Shown in pieces: positions 27,718 through 36,969 of a stretch of 53,326 bases of DNA. Numbering within the stretch: position 1 is the first letter of the stretch; every line of letters starts with the position of its first letter. Origin of the DNA: Moraxella equi. GTDB taxonomy: Bacteria > Pseudomonadota > Gammaproteobacteria > Pseudomonadales > Moraxellaceae. Location: contig NZ_MXAP01000019.1 of assembly GCF_002027555.1 (NCBI RefSeq), forward strand, positions 1 to 53,326. The letters run 5' to 3'. The notes under the pieces are model-generated. The model ran no database searches. It saw only the letters and a list, made by a program, of their open reading frames with translations, and was not told the origin of the DNA. Position numbers and translations under genes: made by a program.

Positions 27718-28251
27718 ATGACGACCATCACCCAACCTACCCAAGCCTTGACCGCCAATGGCGTTAAAGACATTCCAATAGCGTCCGAGGGCTTTACCTT
27801 TAACCACACCATGCTACGCATCAAAGACCCTGTCAAGTCGCTAGAATTTTATACAGGCGTGCTTGGCATGACTTTGTTACGCCATAGCCAATTCCCTGAT
27901 GCCAAATTTGACTTGTATTTTTTGGCAAAATTAACCAAAGATGAGCGTGATAATTTGCCTGCCACAGAGAACCTGACTGCTTATGTCTCTCGCCAACGTG
28001 GTATTCTAGAACTCACGCACAACTACGGCACCGAAAATGATGCTGATTTTAGCTATCATGACGGCAACAGCGACCCCAGAGGCTTTGGGCATATCTGCTT
28101 TGCCGTGCCTGATTTGGCAAAAGCAGTGGCGTGGTTTGATGAAAACAATGTCGTATTCCAAAAACGCCCCGAAGATGGTAGCATGAAAGACATCGCCTTT
28201 ATCAAAGACCCAGATGGCTACTGGGTGGAGATTATTGAGCTAAAAGGTTAA
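27718..28251 (+). CDS. gloA: Lactoylglutathione lyase (glyoxalase I)
   Basis: Detoxifies methylglyoxal as its glutathione adduct, giving S-lactoylglutathione. The 177-residue protein belongs to the longer, eukaryote/Pseudomonas-like GloA class. It has TFNHTMLRIKDPVKSLEFYTGVLGM, then the ELTHNYGTEND segment with a metal-ligand Glu, GFGHICFAV with a metal-ligand His, and the closing KDPDGYWVEIIE with the last Glu ligand. It carries AGAGGAG 8 bases before the ATG. The terminator and tRNA-Arg gene follow. Confidence 0.95.
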   Translation: MTTITQPTQALTANGVKDIPIASEGFTFNHTMLRIKDPVKSLEFYTGVLGMTLLRHSQFPDAKFDLYFLAKLTKDERDNLPATENLTAYVSRQRGILELTHNYGTENDADFSYHDGNSDPRGFGHICFAVPDLAKAVAWFDENNVVFQKRPEDGSMKDIAFIKDPDGYWVEIIELKG

Positions 28252-28256
28252 AAACA

Positions 28257-28282
28257 AAAAACACGCTTTTGGGCGTGTTTTT
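28257..28282. terminator. Bidirectional terminator between gloA and tRNA-Arg
   Basis: AAAAACACGC / GCGTGTTTTT, a 10-bp stem with a 6-base loop, with T runs on both strands. It can end gloA on the plus strand and the tRNA on the minus strand. Confidence 0.85.
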
Positions 28283-28300
28283 CATTTTATCAATGATAAA

Positions 28301-28377
28301 TGGCGTGCCTGGCGGGAATTGAACCCACGACCTTTGGCTTCGGAGGCCAACACTCTATCCAACTGAGCTACAGGCAC
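28301..28377 (-). tRNA. tRNA-Arg (anticodon CCG)
   Basis: On the minus strand the acceptor stem GTGCCTG pairs with CAGGCAC. The D-arm (AGCTCAGTTGGATAGAG), anticodon stem TTGGC/GCCAA with loop CTCCGAA and T-arm GTGGGTTCAATTCCCGC are all present. The anticodon CCG reads CGG arginine codons. The CCA end is encoded (28301-28303). The product is 77 nt with CCA. Confidence 0.96.
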
Positions 28378-28501
28378 ATTTAAGGGCGGTATTTTAGCAG
28401 ATTTTTGCCAAAATTACCATGTTTTTGTAAAAATACCAAAAAATCTTGCTAATTTTTTACAAATTACATAAAAAACGTGGCATTTCATCCCTATTTTCCC
28501 T

Positions 28502-28507
28502 TATAAT
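28502..28507 (+). promoter_or_regulatory. Probable -10 box of the cytochrome c5 gene
   Basis: A perfect TATAAT stands 63 bases before the start codon. No good -35 hexamer is visible at the usual distance (GGCATT at 28479), so the promoter call is tentative. Confidence 0.4.
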
Positions 28508-28569
28508 AGTAGGGTAAATTTCCCAAACCCAGAATAACAAGATTATTCAAGGCCAAACGAGATAAGACA

Positions 28570-29115
28570 ATGAAAAAAATTGTAACTTTATCTTTTGCCA
28601 CATTGTTGGCAATTTCTGGCGTGATGACCAGCCAAGCAAGTGAAGCACCTGCCAATGCAGAAGCAACGACCGAGACTCAGGCAGAGACCGCGATTGCAGA
28701 AGCACCCAAAGCAGAAGCCAAAAAAGAAGCCATCCCTGAGGACAGTGCTCAGGTCAAAAAGCTCATCGCCATGTACCCACAACTGGTGGCACGTATTGCC
28801 CCTGTGGGTAAAGTGTGCTTTGATGGCGAAGAGTGCGACATTAACATCACTGTGCTAGCCCCTGCGGTAGAAGGTGTGGCTCGCCCTGGTGACCAGCTTT
28901 ATAATGCCATCTGTGCGACCTGTCATGATGCGGGCTTGGTGGGAGCGCCAAAAAAAGGTACAGCCGATTGGGCTCCACGTATCGCCAAAGGTAAGGCAAC
29001 TTTGTACGACCACGCCATCAATGGCTTTAACGCCATGCCTGCTCGTGGCGGTGCAGACATCTCTGATGATGAAGTGAAAAACGCGGTTGATTATATCATT
29101 TCCCAATCGCAATAA
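28570..29115 (+). CDS. Periplasmic cytochrome c5-type protein
   Basis: Soluble or loosely membrane-bound c-type cytochrome, an electron carrier to terminal oxidases or nitrogen oxide reductases. A signal peptide (about 1-23, …TSQASEA) is followed by a 35-residue Ala/Glu/Lys-rich linker. The single heme site is CATCH at Cys115-His119; the axial Met is in GFNAMPARGG (about 156). A cysteine pair before the heme site (CFDGEEC) is not part of the heme motif. At 181 residues it is longer than the 83-residue mature c5 of Pseudomonas because of the linker. Single gene. Confidence 0.9.
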   Translation: MKKIVTLSFATLLAISGVMTSQASEAPANAEATTETQAETAIAEAPKAEAKKEAIPEDSAQVKKLIAMYPQLVARIAPVGKVCFDGEECDINITVLAPAVEGVARPGDQLYNAICATCHDAGLVGAPKKGTADWAPRIAKGKATLYDHAINGFNAMPARGGADISDDEVKNAVDYIISQSQ

Positions 29116-29198
29116 TTCATTAAATAGTTCAAATGGCTTAGGTGGATAACCGCTTAGGCTGTTTGGCGTTTTTTGTCTTTTGTATTAAAAGGTAAATC

Positions 29199-29882
29199 AT
29201 GGCAAGAGTTTTCGCCATTGGCGACATTCACGGCAGTAAGGTTGCCCTAGCCACGCTGATAGACGGCATACAGCCAACCTTCGATGACACACTTATCTTT
29301 TTGGGCGATTATGTCAATCGTGGCGATGACAGCAAAGGCGTGCTGGATATATTGATGAATTTATCTGACATCTGCCAAACGGTCTTTATCATGGGTAATC
29401 ACGAGCTGATTATGCTGGCAGGGTTAAAATACAAAGATGACTTTGAATTTTGGCTGAAAGTCGGTGGCGATAAAACCTTGCAATCTTTTAATCTAATGCC
29501 CATGCGGTCAGAGTGTTTACATTTGCCATTTAATTATGTGGGTTTTTTAAATAAAACCGTGGATTATCATGAAACAGAAGATTTTATCTTTTGTCATGCG
29601 TCCATTTATCCATATTTGCCAATGGATAAACAAAATGATTATGCCCTACGCTGGCGTACATTAGAAAACGACCATGTCGCTCATGTCTCAGGCAAAACCG
29701 TGATTTGCGGGCATACCGAACAGCGAGACGGACAGGTGTTATTTCAAAACGGCATTATCTGCATTGACACTTGGGCGTATGGGGACGGTTGTTTGACGGC
29801 GATAGAAGTAAATGGCAAAAAGCTCTATCAGGCGGATAATGACGGCGATTTCTATGTTACAGACGTAAGCAATTTCTTTTAA
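29199..29882 (+). CDS. Metallophosphoesterase, serine/threonine phosphatase-like
   Basis: Calcineurin-like dinuclear metal phosphatase of the PPP type (like lambda phosphatase or PrpA/PrpB). Motifs in order: GDIHGS (residue 8), GDYVNRGDDSKG (about 47), GNHEL (about 76), FCHAS and CGHTEQ. These supply the metal-binding Asp, His and Asn residues. At 227 residues it has the size of bacterial PPP phosphatases. It could act on phosphoproteins or on small phosphates such as diadenosine tetraphosphate; the sequence does not decide. It sits alone after the cytochrome gene. Confidence 0.85.
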   Translation: MARVFAIGDIHGSKVALATLIDGIQPTFDDTLIFLGDYVNRGDDSKGVLDILMNLSDICQTVFIMGNHELIMLAGLKYKDDFEFWLKVGGDKTLQSFNLMPMRSECLHLPFNYVGFLNKTVDYHETEDFIFCHASIYPYLPMDKQNDYALRWRTLENDHVAHVSGKTVICGHTEQRDGQVLFQNGIICIDTWAYGDGCLTAIEVNGKKLYQADNDGDFYVTDVSNFF

Positions 29883-29977
29883 TTAACTTGTATTGATTTA
29901 AATAACTTATTTAAAAAGTGAATTTGTCTTTTTGTTATTTGCCCTAATTTAATTATAAAATTTTTAAAAACTAAATC

Positions 29978-30958
29978 ATGACCACACCAGCTTTAAAAAT
30001 AACCAACCTTAAAAAAACCTATCCCAATGGCACTGCCGCCCTAAAAGGCGTGGATTTGACCGTGCCACAGGGTGAATTTTTTGCCTTGCTTGGGGCAAAT
30101 GGAGCGGGCAAATCCACGATGATTGGTATCATCAGCTCATTATTTCCCCAAACAGACGGCACGGTGGAGATTTTTGGTGTGGATTTGCACAAAAATCCAA
30201 GCCTTGCCAAGTCTTATTTGGGCGTTGTTCCCCAAGAATTTAATTTTAATCAATTTGAGAAATGCTTGGACATTCTTATCACGCAAGCGGGCTATTATGG
30301 CATAAAAAAGAAAGACGCCTTGCCACGAGCCGAATTTTTATTAAAAGAATTGGGGCTTTGGGATAAGCGAGATGAAAAGGCTCGTTCACTCTCTGGCGGT
30401 ATGAAACGCCGTTTGATGATTGCCCGTGCTTTAATGCATCGCCCTAGGCTTTTGATATTAGACGAGCCGACTGCAGGGGTGGATATTGAATTGCGCCGTT
30501 CTATGTGGGATTTTATGGAGCGTATTAATAAAGATGAAGGCACAAGTATTATTTTGACGACCCATTATTTAGAAGAAGCCGAGCAGTTATGTAAATACAT
30601 CGCCATATTAAATCATGGCGAGATTTTAATTAACACTGAGATGAAATCATTGCTGACGCAGTTATCCTTAGAAACCTTTGTCTTTGATTTAAAAGATGAA
30701 TTAAAAAATACCCCAGTTCTAAATAACATTAGCCATATCACTTTGGCAGATAATAAAACTTTAGAAATCACGCTTAATAAAACCCAACATTTAAATGACG
30801 TATTTACCCAATTAAACAACCTAAATATCCAAATTGTCAGCATGAGAAATAAAGCCAACCGCCTAGAAGAATTATTTATGGGTGTGGTAGATAGCCATTT
30901 TCATAAAGGCAAAATGAAAGATGAAAATAAATTAAATAATGGGGAAAATCATGAATAA
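29978..30958 (+). CDS. ABC transporter ATP-binding protein (YadG-like)
   Basis: ATPase subunit of an ABC-2 type exporter. Walker A GANGAGKST (about 36-44), Q-loop in GVVPQEFNF, signature LSGGMKRRL, Walker B LLILDEPTAGVD and the switch His in TTHYLEE are all intact. The 326-residue length includes a C-terminal extension of about 90 residues typical of exporter ATPases of the YadG/NodI/DrrA group. It overlaps the permease gene by 8 bp, so the pair is one operon. The exported substrate is not known. Confidence 0.92.
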   Translation: MTTPALKITNLKKTYPNGTAALKGVDLTVPQGEFFALLGANGAGKSTMIGIISSLFPQTDGTVEIFGVDLHKNPSLAKSYLGVVPQEFNFNQFEKCLDILITQAGYYGIKKKDALPRAEFLLKELGLWDKRDEKARSLSGGMKRRLMIARALMHRPRLLILDEPTAGVDIELRRSMWDFMERINKDEGTSIILTTHYLEEAEQLCKYIAILNHGEILINTEMKSLLTQLSLETFVFDLKDELKNTPVLNNISHITLADNKTLEITLNKTQHLNDVFTQLNNLNIQIVSMRNKANRLEELFMGVVDSHFHKGKMKDENKLNNGENHE

Positions 30959-31721
30959 TCAATTAACCGCCTTTAACACCCTATTATTTAAAGAAATTAA
31001 ACGCATTGTTCGTATTTGGCCCCAAACCTTATTACCACCTGTCATTACCATGACGCTGTATTTTGTGATATTCGGGCAAATGATTGGCTCTCGTGTCGGA
31101 AAAATGGGCGGTGTTAGTTATATGCAGTTTATCGTGCCAGGTCTCATTATGATGTCGGTCATTACCAACAGTTATTCTAATGTTGTTTCATCATTTTTTA
31201 GCACCAAATTTCATGGCAGTATTGATGAAATGCTGGTCTCGCCCATATCCAAGCACGCTATATTATTGGGCTATGTGGGCGGTGGTGTGTTTCGTGGGCT
31301 TGCCATTGCCTTGATTGTGAGCATTGTGGCGTTATTTTTTACTAAATTGACGATTAGCAGTTTGCCAATTATGCTGATTACCATTATTGGCACTTCCGTA
31401 TTATTTTCATTGGGCGGTTTTATCAATGCGGTATTTGCCCGCTCGTTTGATGATATTTCTATTGTGCCAAGTTTTATTTTAACGCCTTTGACTTATTTGG
31501 GTGGGGTATTTTATTCGTTGGAAAATTTATCACCATTTTGGCAAAATTTATCCCTACTCAACCCCATTGTTTATATGGTCAATGCTTTTCGCTATGGCAT
31601 ATTGGGGCATTCTGATGTCAATGTCGGTTATTCGTTATTGGCGATTTTGATATTTTGTGCAATGTTTTATGGCGTGGCATATAAAATATTAAAAGATGGT
31701 AAAAGAATTCGGCTTTCTTAA
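30951..31721 (+). CDS. ABC-2 type permease (YadH-like)
   Basis: Membrane subunit partnering the preceding ATPase. The 256 residues hold six hydrophobic segments, and the family motif near the end reads LTPLTYLGGVFYSLENLSPFWQ, matching YadH/NodJ permeases. The start at 30951 is preferred, being inside the 3' end of the ATPase gene with GGGG upstream; an in-frame ATG at 30939 is possible. The exporter substrate in E. coli YadGH is likewise not established. Confidence 0.9.
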   Translation: MNNQLTAFNTLLFKEIKRIVRIWPQTLLPPVITMTLYFVIFGQMIGSRVGKMGGVSYMQFIVPGLIMMSVITNSYSNVVSSFFSTKFHGSIDEMLVSPISKHAILLGYVGGGVFRGLAIALIVSIVALFFTKLTISSLPIMLITIIGTSVLFSLGGFINAVFARSFDDISIVPSFILTPLTYLGGVFYSLENLSPFWQNLSLLNPIVYMVNAFRYGILGHSDVNVGYSLLAILIFCAMFYGVAYKILKDGKRIRLS

Positions 31722-31741
31722 TTTAATATTAAATTTAAATT

Positions 31742-31766
31742 TGTAGGGGTGAATTGCAATTTGCCC
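31742..31766 (+). repeat. Short GTAGGGGYGAATTGCAATTTGC repeat, copy 2
   Basis: Near-identical to 7330-7354 (two mismatches) and again in the gap in front of a gene, here 36 bases before queF. Core palindrome AATTGCAATT. Confidence 0.6.
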
Positions 31767-31801
31767 ACCATAATAAAAGATAAATCAAAAGGCAAACACA
31801 A

Positions 31802-32659
31802 ATGAGCATTCACGGCGTACTAGGCGAAAGCACCACTTATTCAAAAACCTATGACCCCACCATTTTATATCCCATTTCTCGGCAAATCGGACGAGATGAG
31901 ATTTTAAAAGACGTGGGATTTGATTTTAATAACTGCTATGACGACCTAAAACATGGCGTGGATATTTGGCAAGCCTTTGAATTGTCATGGCTAAATCCGA
32001 TTGGCATTTCACAGGTGGCAATGGCTCGTTTTACCATTCCTGCCAATTCGCCAAATATCGTGGAATCCAAATCTTTAAAACTCTACCTTAATAGCCTAAA
32101 TTTTACCAAATTTAGCAGTATTGATGAATTAAAAACTATTTTGCAAAAAGATTTATCTATCTGCGTGGGTGCTGATGTGGGCGTGGAGATTATTGATTTA
32201 AATGGCGATGAGCTCAATATCGTAAAACCTATCGGCAGTTGTATTGATGATGTCTTAAATGATTCATCCGATGACATTATTTTAAGTGATGATATTGACA
32301 GTGAGTTTTTAAAAAATGCCAAAAAAGGCGAACTGGTAACTTATCAATTTTATAGCAATCTGTTACGTTCAAATTGCCCTGTTACCAATCAGCCTGACTG
32401 GGGGGTGGTGCAAATTGAAATGACGAGCGAATACGATTTGGATTTTGGCGAATTTTTAAAATACATCTTATCGTTTAGACAGCACAATGGCTTTCATGAG
32501 CAATGCGTAGAGCGAATATTTGCTGATATGATGACGTATTTTAAGCCAGTCTCTTTAAAGGTGCTGGCGAATTATACAAGACGTGGCGGGATTGACATTA
32601 ACCCTGTGCGGGTATTTAATGCGGACAAGGGGCAAATTAAACGGCTTATTCGTCAATAG
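31802..32659 (+). CDS. queF: NADPH-dependent 7-cyano-7-deazaguanine reductase
   Basis: Reduces preQ0 to preQ1 in queuosine synthesis for tRNA wobble modification. This is the long E. coli-like form (285 residues, two T-fold halves). The catalytic Cys192 and proton-donor Asp199 lie in SNCPVTNQPDW, and the NADPH-binding ESKSLKLYLNSLN starts at residue 88. Other queuosine genes are not in the window. It ends in a strong terminator just before a MITE. Confidence 0.95.
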   Translation: MSIHGVLGESTTYSKTYDPTILYPISRQIGRDEILKDVGFDFNNCYDDLKHGVDIWQAFELSWLNPIGISQVAMARFTIPANSPNIVESKSLKLYLNSLNFTKFSSIDELKTILQKDLSICVGADVGVEIIDLNGDELNIVKPIGSCIDDVLNDSSDDIILSDDIDSEFLKNAKKGELVTYQFYSNLLRSNCPVTNQPDWGVVQIEMTSEYDLDFGEFLKYILSFRQHNGFHEQCVERIFADMMTYFKPVSLKVLANYTRRGGIDINPVRVFNADKGQIKRLIRQ

Positions 32660-32668
32660 CATAAATAC

Positions 32669-32698
32669 AAATAAACCCTGCAATCACAGGGTTTATTT
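32669..32698 (+). terminator. Terminator after queF
   Basis: AAATAAACCCTG / CAGGGTTTATTT, a perfect 12-bp stem with a 6-base loop, 10 bases after the queF stop. Confidence 0.85.
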
Positions 32699-32700
32699 AT

Positions 32701-32808
32701 TAGGGCGTGCCTGCCTTTGGTATTTGCAATTTTTCATGCAAAAATGGATTAAAACGTTAAATTTTCATCTTATTTTATAAAAATGTTATCAATGACAGGC
32801 ACGCCCTA
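32701..32808. mobile_element. MITE-like element, TA-flanked, GGGCGTGCCT family, copy B
   Basis: 108 bp with terminal inverted repeats TAGGGCGTGCCTG and CAGGCACGCCCTA, a perfect 13-bp match. TA occurs at both outer ends, which would suit a TA target duplication. The interior is AT-rich without coding capacity. Related to 13352-13631. Its right end overlaps the stop codon of the M3 peptidase gene. Confidence 0.7.
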
Positions 32809-34953
32809 GCCAATCCCACGAGCCTTTAACAGAGCATCGTTTTTGGGTTTGCGACCCATAAACCGCTCAAACAATCTCATCGGCTCATCAGCACCGCCTT
32901 GGGACAAAATGGCATTGATAAAATCCTGCCCTGTTTGTTGGTTAAACAGCCCTTCATTCTCAAAGCGAGTAAAGGCATCGCTTGCTAACACTTCCGACCA
33001 CAGATAGCTATAATACCCTGCCGAATAACCGCCTGAAAAAATGTGGTTAAAGCTGTGAGCCATACGCACCCAGTCAGGTTCGCCCAGTACCGAGACGTTT
33101 TGGCGAATGTCATCACGCAGGCGAGCAAGTGTTTTTTTGTCGCCTTGTTTATGTTCAACGTGCAAACGAAAATCAAATAGGGCGTACTCTAACTGGCGGA
33201 CGATAGAAGTTGCCGATAGGTGGTTTTTGGCGGTTTGCATTTTTTGAACCATGTCCATGGCAATAGGTTCGCCTGTCTCATAATGAGCCGAGATAAGGGC
33301 AAGCACATCTTTATCCCACGTCCAGTTTTCTAGCATTTGGCTTGGGAACTCCACGGCATCTCTTGGCACACGAGTACCCGACAGGGCAAGCACGTCTACC
33401 TGCGTGAGCATATGATGTAAGCCATGCCCGAACTCATGAAACAGCGTTTCTACTTCGCCATGTAGTAGCAGGGCAGGTTTGTCGCTGGTTGCTCCGCCAA
33501 AGTTGCACACGAGCATGGAGACAGGTTTTTGGGTGTCGCCAGTGGATTTTTTAAAATGCCCAATCGCTGTGCTATGCCACGCACCGCCACGCTTGTTTTC
33601 ACGAGCAAATAAATCCAGATAAAATGATGCGATGTGTTTGTCATCTTGATACAGCTCAAAAAAGCGAGTGTCGGGGTGGGGCAAGGATACGCCTGTTTTT
33701 TCACGCACGTCCACGCCAAACAGACGGCGAGTGACTTCAAACATGCCGTTTAACACTTTATCCACAGGAAAATACACCCGTAAGGCTTCTTTGTCAATGT
33801 CATAGAGTGCTTGCTTTTGCTTTTCGGACAAATAGGTAAAATCCCACGGCTCAATCTTATCATCTTGACCTAGCACGCCAATATCACGTCCGTATTGTTG
33901 CAACTCTTGCATTTGTTTTTTGGCGGTGGGGCGAGTTTTGGCAAGCAAATCTTTTAAAAAGCTCAATACTTCATCGGTGTCTTTTGCCATGCGTTTGGCA
34001 AGCACGTATTGGGCGTAGTTTTTGTAGCCAAGTAGCTGGGCAAGCTCAAGCCGCAAATCAATGAGTTCGTTGATAATAGGGGTGTTGTCCCATTTGCCTG
34101 CATTTTGACCTTTGTCGGACGCACGAGTGCGATAGGCTTCGTACATTTGTTTGCGTAGCTCTCTGTCATCGGCGTAGGTGGTGATTGCCAGATAGCTTGG
34201 CACGTCCAGCCCAAAACGGTAGCCTGTTTTGTCTTTGGATTTGGCGGATTGCTCTGCTTTTTGTAGGGCAATGTCGCTAAGTCCTGATAGTTTGGCTTTG
34301 TCATCAATGATAAGCTCCCAACCCATGTCGGCATCTAGTACGTTGTTGCTAAACTGGGTGGATAGTTCGGATAAACGAGCGACCACTTGGGTATAACGTT
34401 CGGCTTTGTCGCCTGTCAATGCCACGCCCGAGAGTTTAAAATCCAGCAAGGCATCGTTTATCGCTTTTTGTTGGACTTGGGTGTAGGTTTTAAACGCATC
34501 GCTTTTGGCAAGTTTTTTAAAGCCTTCATATAAAGGGCGATACATACCAAACCACGACTCATAGTCGCTTGTGCTTTTGGTGATGTCTTGATACACCGCT
34601 CGCAGGGCATCTGAGTTTTTGACCGAATGCAAGTGAGCGACCACGCCCCACACACGGTCTAGTTTGTTTTGGGCGTCTTCTATCGGGGCGTAGAAGTTAT
34701 CCCATGTTATGCTCTTTTGGGTGCAGACACGCTTGACCACGTCTTTGTTGTGTTTTAATAAAAAGTCAATGGCAGGCGTGATGTGCGAAATCTCAACCGC
34801 CCCAAAGCTCGGCAAGCCGTCAAAATGCAGTAGGGGGTTGTCTTGTAAAGTGGTGGGCAAATCTAAGGGTAGGGGGTGTGCCATGCCGAATTTAGGCAGA
34901 CTTAGGGCAAATAAGCTACCGATTCCTAATTGTAAAAATTGACGGCGTTCCAT
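32806..34953 (-). CDS. M3 family oligopeptidase with Tat-type leader
   Basis: Zinc metallopeptidase of the oligopeptidase A / peptidyl-dipeptidase Dcp group, degrading short peptides. The zinc site is HEFGH within ETLFHEFGHGLHHM (about residue 490), with the downstream Glu ligand expected in the following helix. The chain of 715 residues is of family length plus a leader. The leader MERRQFLQLGIGSLFALSLP has the RRxFL pattern and hydrophobic core of a twin-arginine signal and ends near GMAHP, so the enzyme is probably periplasmic. E. coli OpdA/Dcp lack such a leader. The stop TAG is formed by the end of the adjacent MITE. Confidence 0.9.
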   Translation of the reverse strand: MERRQFLQLGIGSLFALSLPKFGMAHPLPLDLPTTLQDNPLLHFDGLPSFGAVEISHITPAIDFLLKHNKDVVKRVCTQKSITWDNFYAPIEDAQNKLDRVWGVVAHLHSVKNSDALRAVYQDITKSTSDYESWFGMYRPLYEGFKKLAKSDAFKTYTQVQQKAINDALLDFKLSGVALTGDKAERYTQVVARLSELSTQFSNNVLDADMGWELIIDDKAKLSGLSDIALQKAEQSAKSKDKTGYRFGLDVPSYLAITTYADDRELRKQMYEAYRTRASDKGQNAGKWDNTPIINELIDLRLELAQLLGYKNYAQYVLAKRMAKDTDEVLSFLKDLLAKTRPTAKKQMQELQQYGRDIGVLGQDDKIEPWDFTYLSEKQKQALYDIDKEALRVYFPVDKVLNGMFEVTRRLFGVDVREKTGVSLPHPDTRFFELYQDDKHIASFYLDLFARENKRGGAWHSTAIGHFKKSTGDTQKPVSMLVCNFGGATSDKPALLLHGEVETLFHEFGHGLHHMLTQVDVLALSGTRVPRDAVEFPSQMLENWTWDKDVLALISAHYETGEPIAMDMVQKMQTAKNHLSATSIVRQLEYALFDFRLHVEHKQGDKKTLARLRDDIRQNVSVLGEPDWVRMAHSFNHIFSGGYSAGYYSYLWSEVLASDAFTRFENEGLFNQQTGQDFINAILSQGGADEPMRLFERFMGRKPKNDALLKARGIG

Positions 34954-35079
34954 GATGTCTCCTGATAAAAAACTTTATCTTACGCAAAGTGATTTAAAAA
35001 ATCAAGGGTTATCATGGATGAACATGGATGAAAAAAAGACAAACCGCATGGTCTGCCTTTTTAAAAGTTAAAGCAAGTA

Positions 35080-36807
35080 TTAGAACTTCGCAAGCACTTC
35101 ATCAAGGCTTAGCAGCTCCTTATCATCACTCCCACGCTTGGCGTATTCGTATTTGCTCTCTGCCAAGTTACGCTCGGACACTACGATACGATGAGAGATA
35201 CCGATAAGCTCCAAATCGGCAAATTTCACGCCCGCTCGCTCGTCTCTGTCGTCTAATAGGACGTTTACGCCTTTGGCTTTTAGGGTGCTATACAGCTCGT
35301 CCGCTTTGGCTTCTGCTGAGCCGTCTTTGGATTTCATGGGGACGACCGCCACATAGAATGGGGCGATGTTGTCGTCAGGGTCTGGCGTGTCCGCCCACAA
35401 ACAGCCCTTATCATCATGGTTTTGTTCTAGGCTTGCCGAGATGATACGGCTAACCCCAATGCCATAACAGCCCATCATCAGCGTAACAGGCTTGCCTTCT
35501 TTACCAAGGACGATACAGCCCAAGGCGTGCGAATATTTATCGCCCAATTGAAAGATGTGTCCGACTTCAATGCCACGCTTGATTTGTAGTACGCCTTTAC
35601 CGTCTGGGCTTGGGTCGCCGTCTACCACGTTGCGAATGTCGGCAACATCTGCATAGACCGCATCACGCTCCCAGTTCATGCCTTTTGTGTGCTTATCGGC
35701 GATGTTCGCCCCACTCACAAAATCCGCCATGACGGATGCACTTCTGTCGGCAATCACAGGTATGTCATATTTTGCCAAGTCCACACTGATATAGCCCTTA
35801 ACGAGACCAGCTTCTTTCATCTCATCTTCGCTTGCCATTTCTAGCGGTGCTTTGATTTGGGGCAGTTTCTCGGCTTTTAGCTCGTTTAGGGTGTGGTCGC
35901 CACGCAAGACAAGGGCGACAAGTTTTGGCATATCAGGCGTGTCATCTGAGTACGAGCCTTTGACGATGAGCGTTTTTACCGTGCGTGTCAAGTCCATGCC
36001 CAAATGCTGTGCCACTTCTTCACAGGTTGGCATATTTGGCGTATCCACGTCCGTGCGTGGCTCACTTGGGGGCTGGCGTGTGTCGTGGCAGACCGCTTCA
36101 GCAAGCTCCACGTTCGCCGAGTAGTCGGACTCACTGCTAAATGCAATGTCGTCTTCTCCACTGTCGGCTAATACATGAAATTCATGACTGGCAAATCCGC
36201 CAATAGACCCCGTGTCCGCTTGCACCGCCCTAAAATCAAGCCCCAAACGGGTAAAGATACGACTGTACGCTTCATAAAAGTCTTGATAAGTCTTGGCAAG
36301 GCTGTCTTTGTCGATATGAAAAGAATACGCATCTTTCATGGTAAATTCACGAGCTCTCATCACCCCAAAACGTGGGCGAATCTCATCACGGAATTTGGTT
36401 TGAATTTGATAATAAGTGGCAGGGAGCTGTTTGTAGCTTTTTAGTTCACCCCGAGCGATGTCGGTGATGACTTCTTCATGCGTAGGCCCTAGCACAAAAT
36501 TACGGCTATGACGGTCTTTAAAGCGAAGCAATTCCGCCCCATAGTCTTCCCAACGTCCCGACTCTTGCCACAGTTCGGCAGGTTGGGTGACAGGCATGAG
36601 TAGCTCTTGGGCACCGATACGCTCCATTTCTTCACGGACGATTTTTTCCACTCGTTTTAGCACACGTAAGCCTGTTGGCATCCACACATACAAGCCTGAG
36701 GCAAGTTTGCGAATCAGACCTGCTTTTATCATAAGCTGGGCGGAGATGATGTCGGCATCGCTTGGGGTGTTGCGAAGGGTGGCTAGGGTAAATTGACTGG
36801 CTTTCAT
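35080..36807 (-). CDS. proS: Prolyl-tRNA synthetase
   Basis: Class II aminoacyl-tRNA synthetase charging tRNA-Pro. The 575 residues have the bacterial-type order: motif 1 ([17 protein letters not shown]), motif 2 ([12 protein letters not shown]), the inserted editing domain that clears mis-acylated Ala-tRNA (about 225-405), motif 3 ([14 protein letters not shown]) and the C-terminal anticodon-binding domain. Length is normal. GAGAATC precedes the ATG at 36807. It is a single gene. Confidence 0.97.
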   Translation of the reverse strand: MKASQFTLATLRNTPSDADIISAQLMIKAGLIRKLASGLYVWMPTGLRVLKRVEKIVREEMERIGAQELLMPVTQPAELWQESGRWEDYGAELLRFKDRHSRNFVLGPTHEEVITDIARGELKSYKQLPATYYQIQTKFRDEIRPRFGVMRAREFTMKDAYSFHIDKDSLAKTYQDFYEAYSRIFTRLGLDFRAVQADTGSIGGFASHEFHVLADSGEDDIAFSSESDYSANVELAEAVCHDTRQPPSEPRTDVDTPNMPTCEEVAQHLGMDLTRTVKTLIVKGSYSDDTPDMPKLVALVLRGDHTLNELKAEKLPQIKAPLEMASEDEMKEAGLVKGYISVDLAKYDIPVIADRSASVMADFVSGANIADKHTKGMNWERDAVYADVADIRNVVDGDPSPDGKGVLQIKRGIEVGHIFQLGDKYSHALGCIVLGKEGKPVTLMMGCYGIGVSRIISASLEQNHDDKGCLWADTPDPDDNIAPFYVAVVPMKSKDGSAEAKADELYSTLKAKGVNVLLDDRDERAGVKFADLELIGISHRIVVSERNLAESKYEYAKRGSDDKELLSLDEVLAKF

Positions 36808-36969
36808 AAGATTCTCGGCAAGTTTGATTTTAAATTTGGTAAAAACGTATTATATTAAAGTAAACTTTGGTAACAGTGCAAGTAATTTTTTTGATAAATG
36901 CTAAAATTGTCCCTATTATGGTATTAAATGAGTTGTTTTACGTCAATTTGCATTTTTAAAAGGAGAGTT

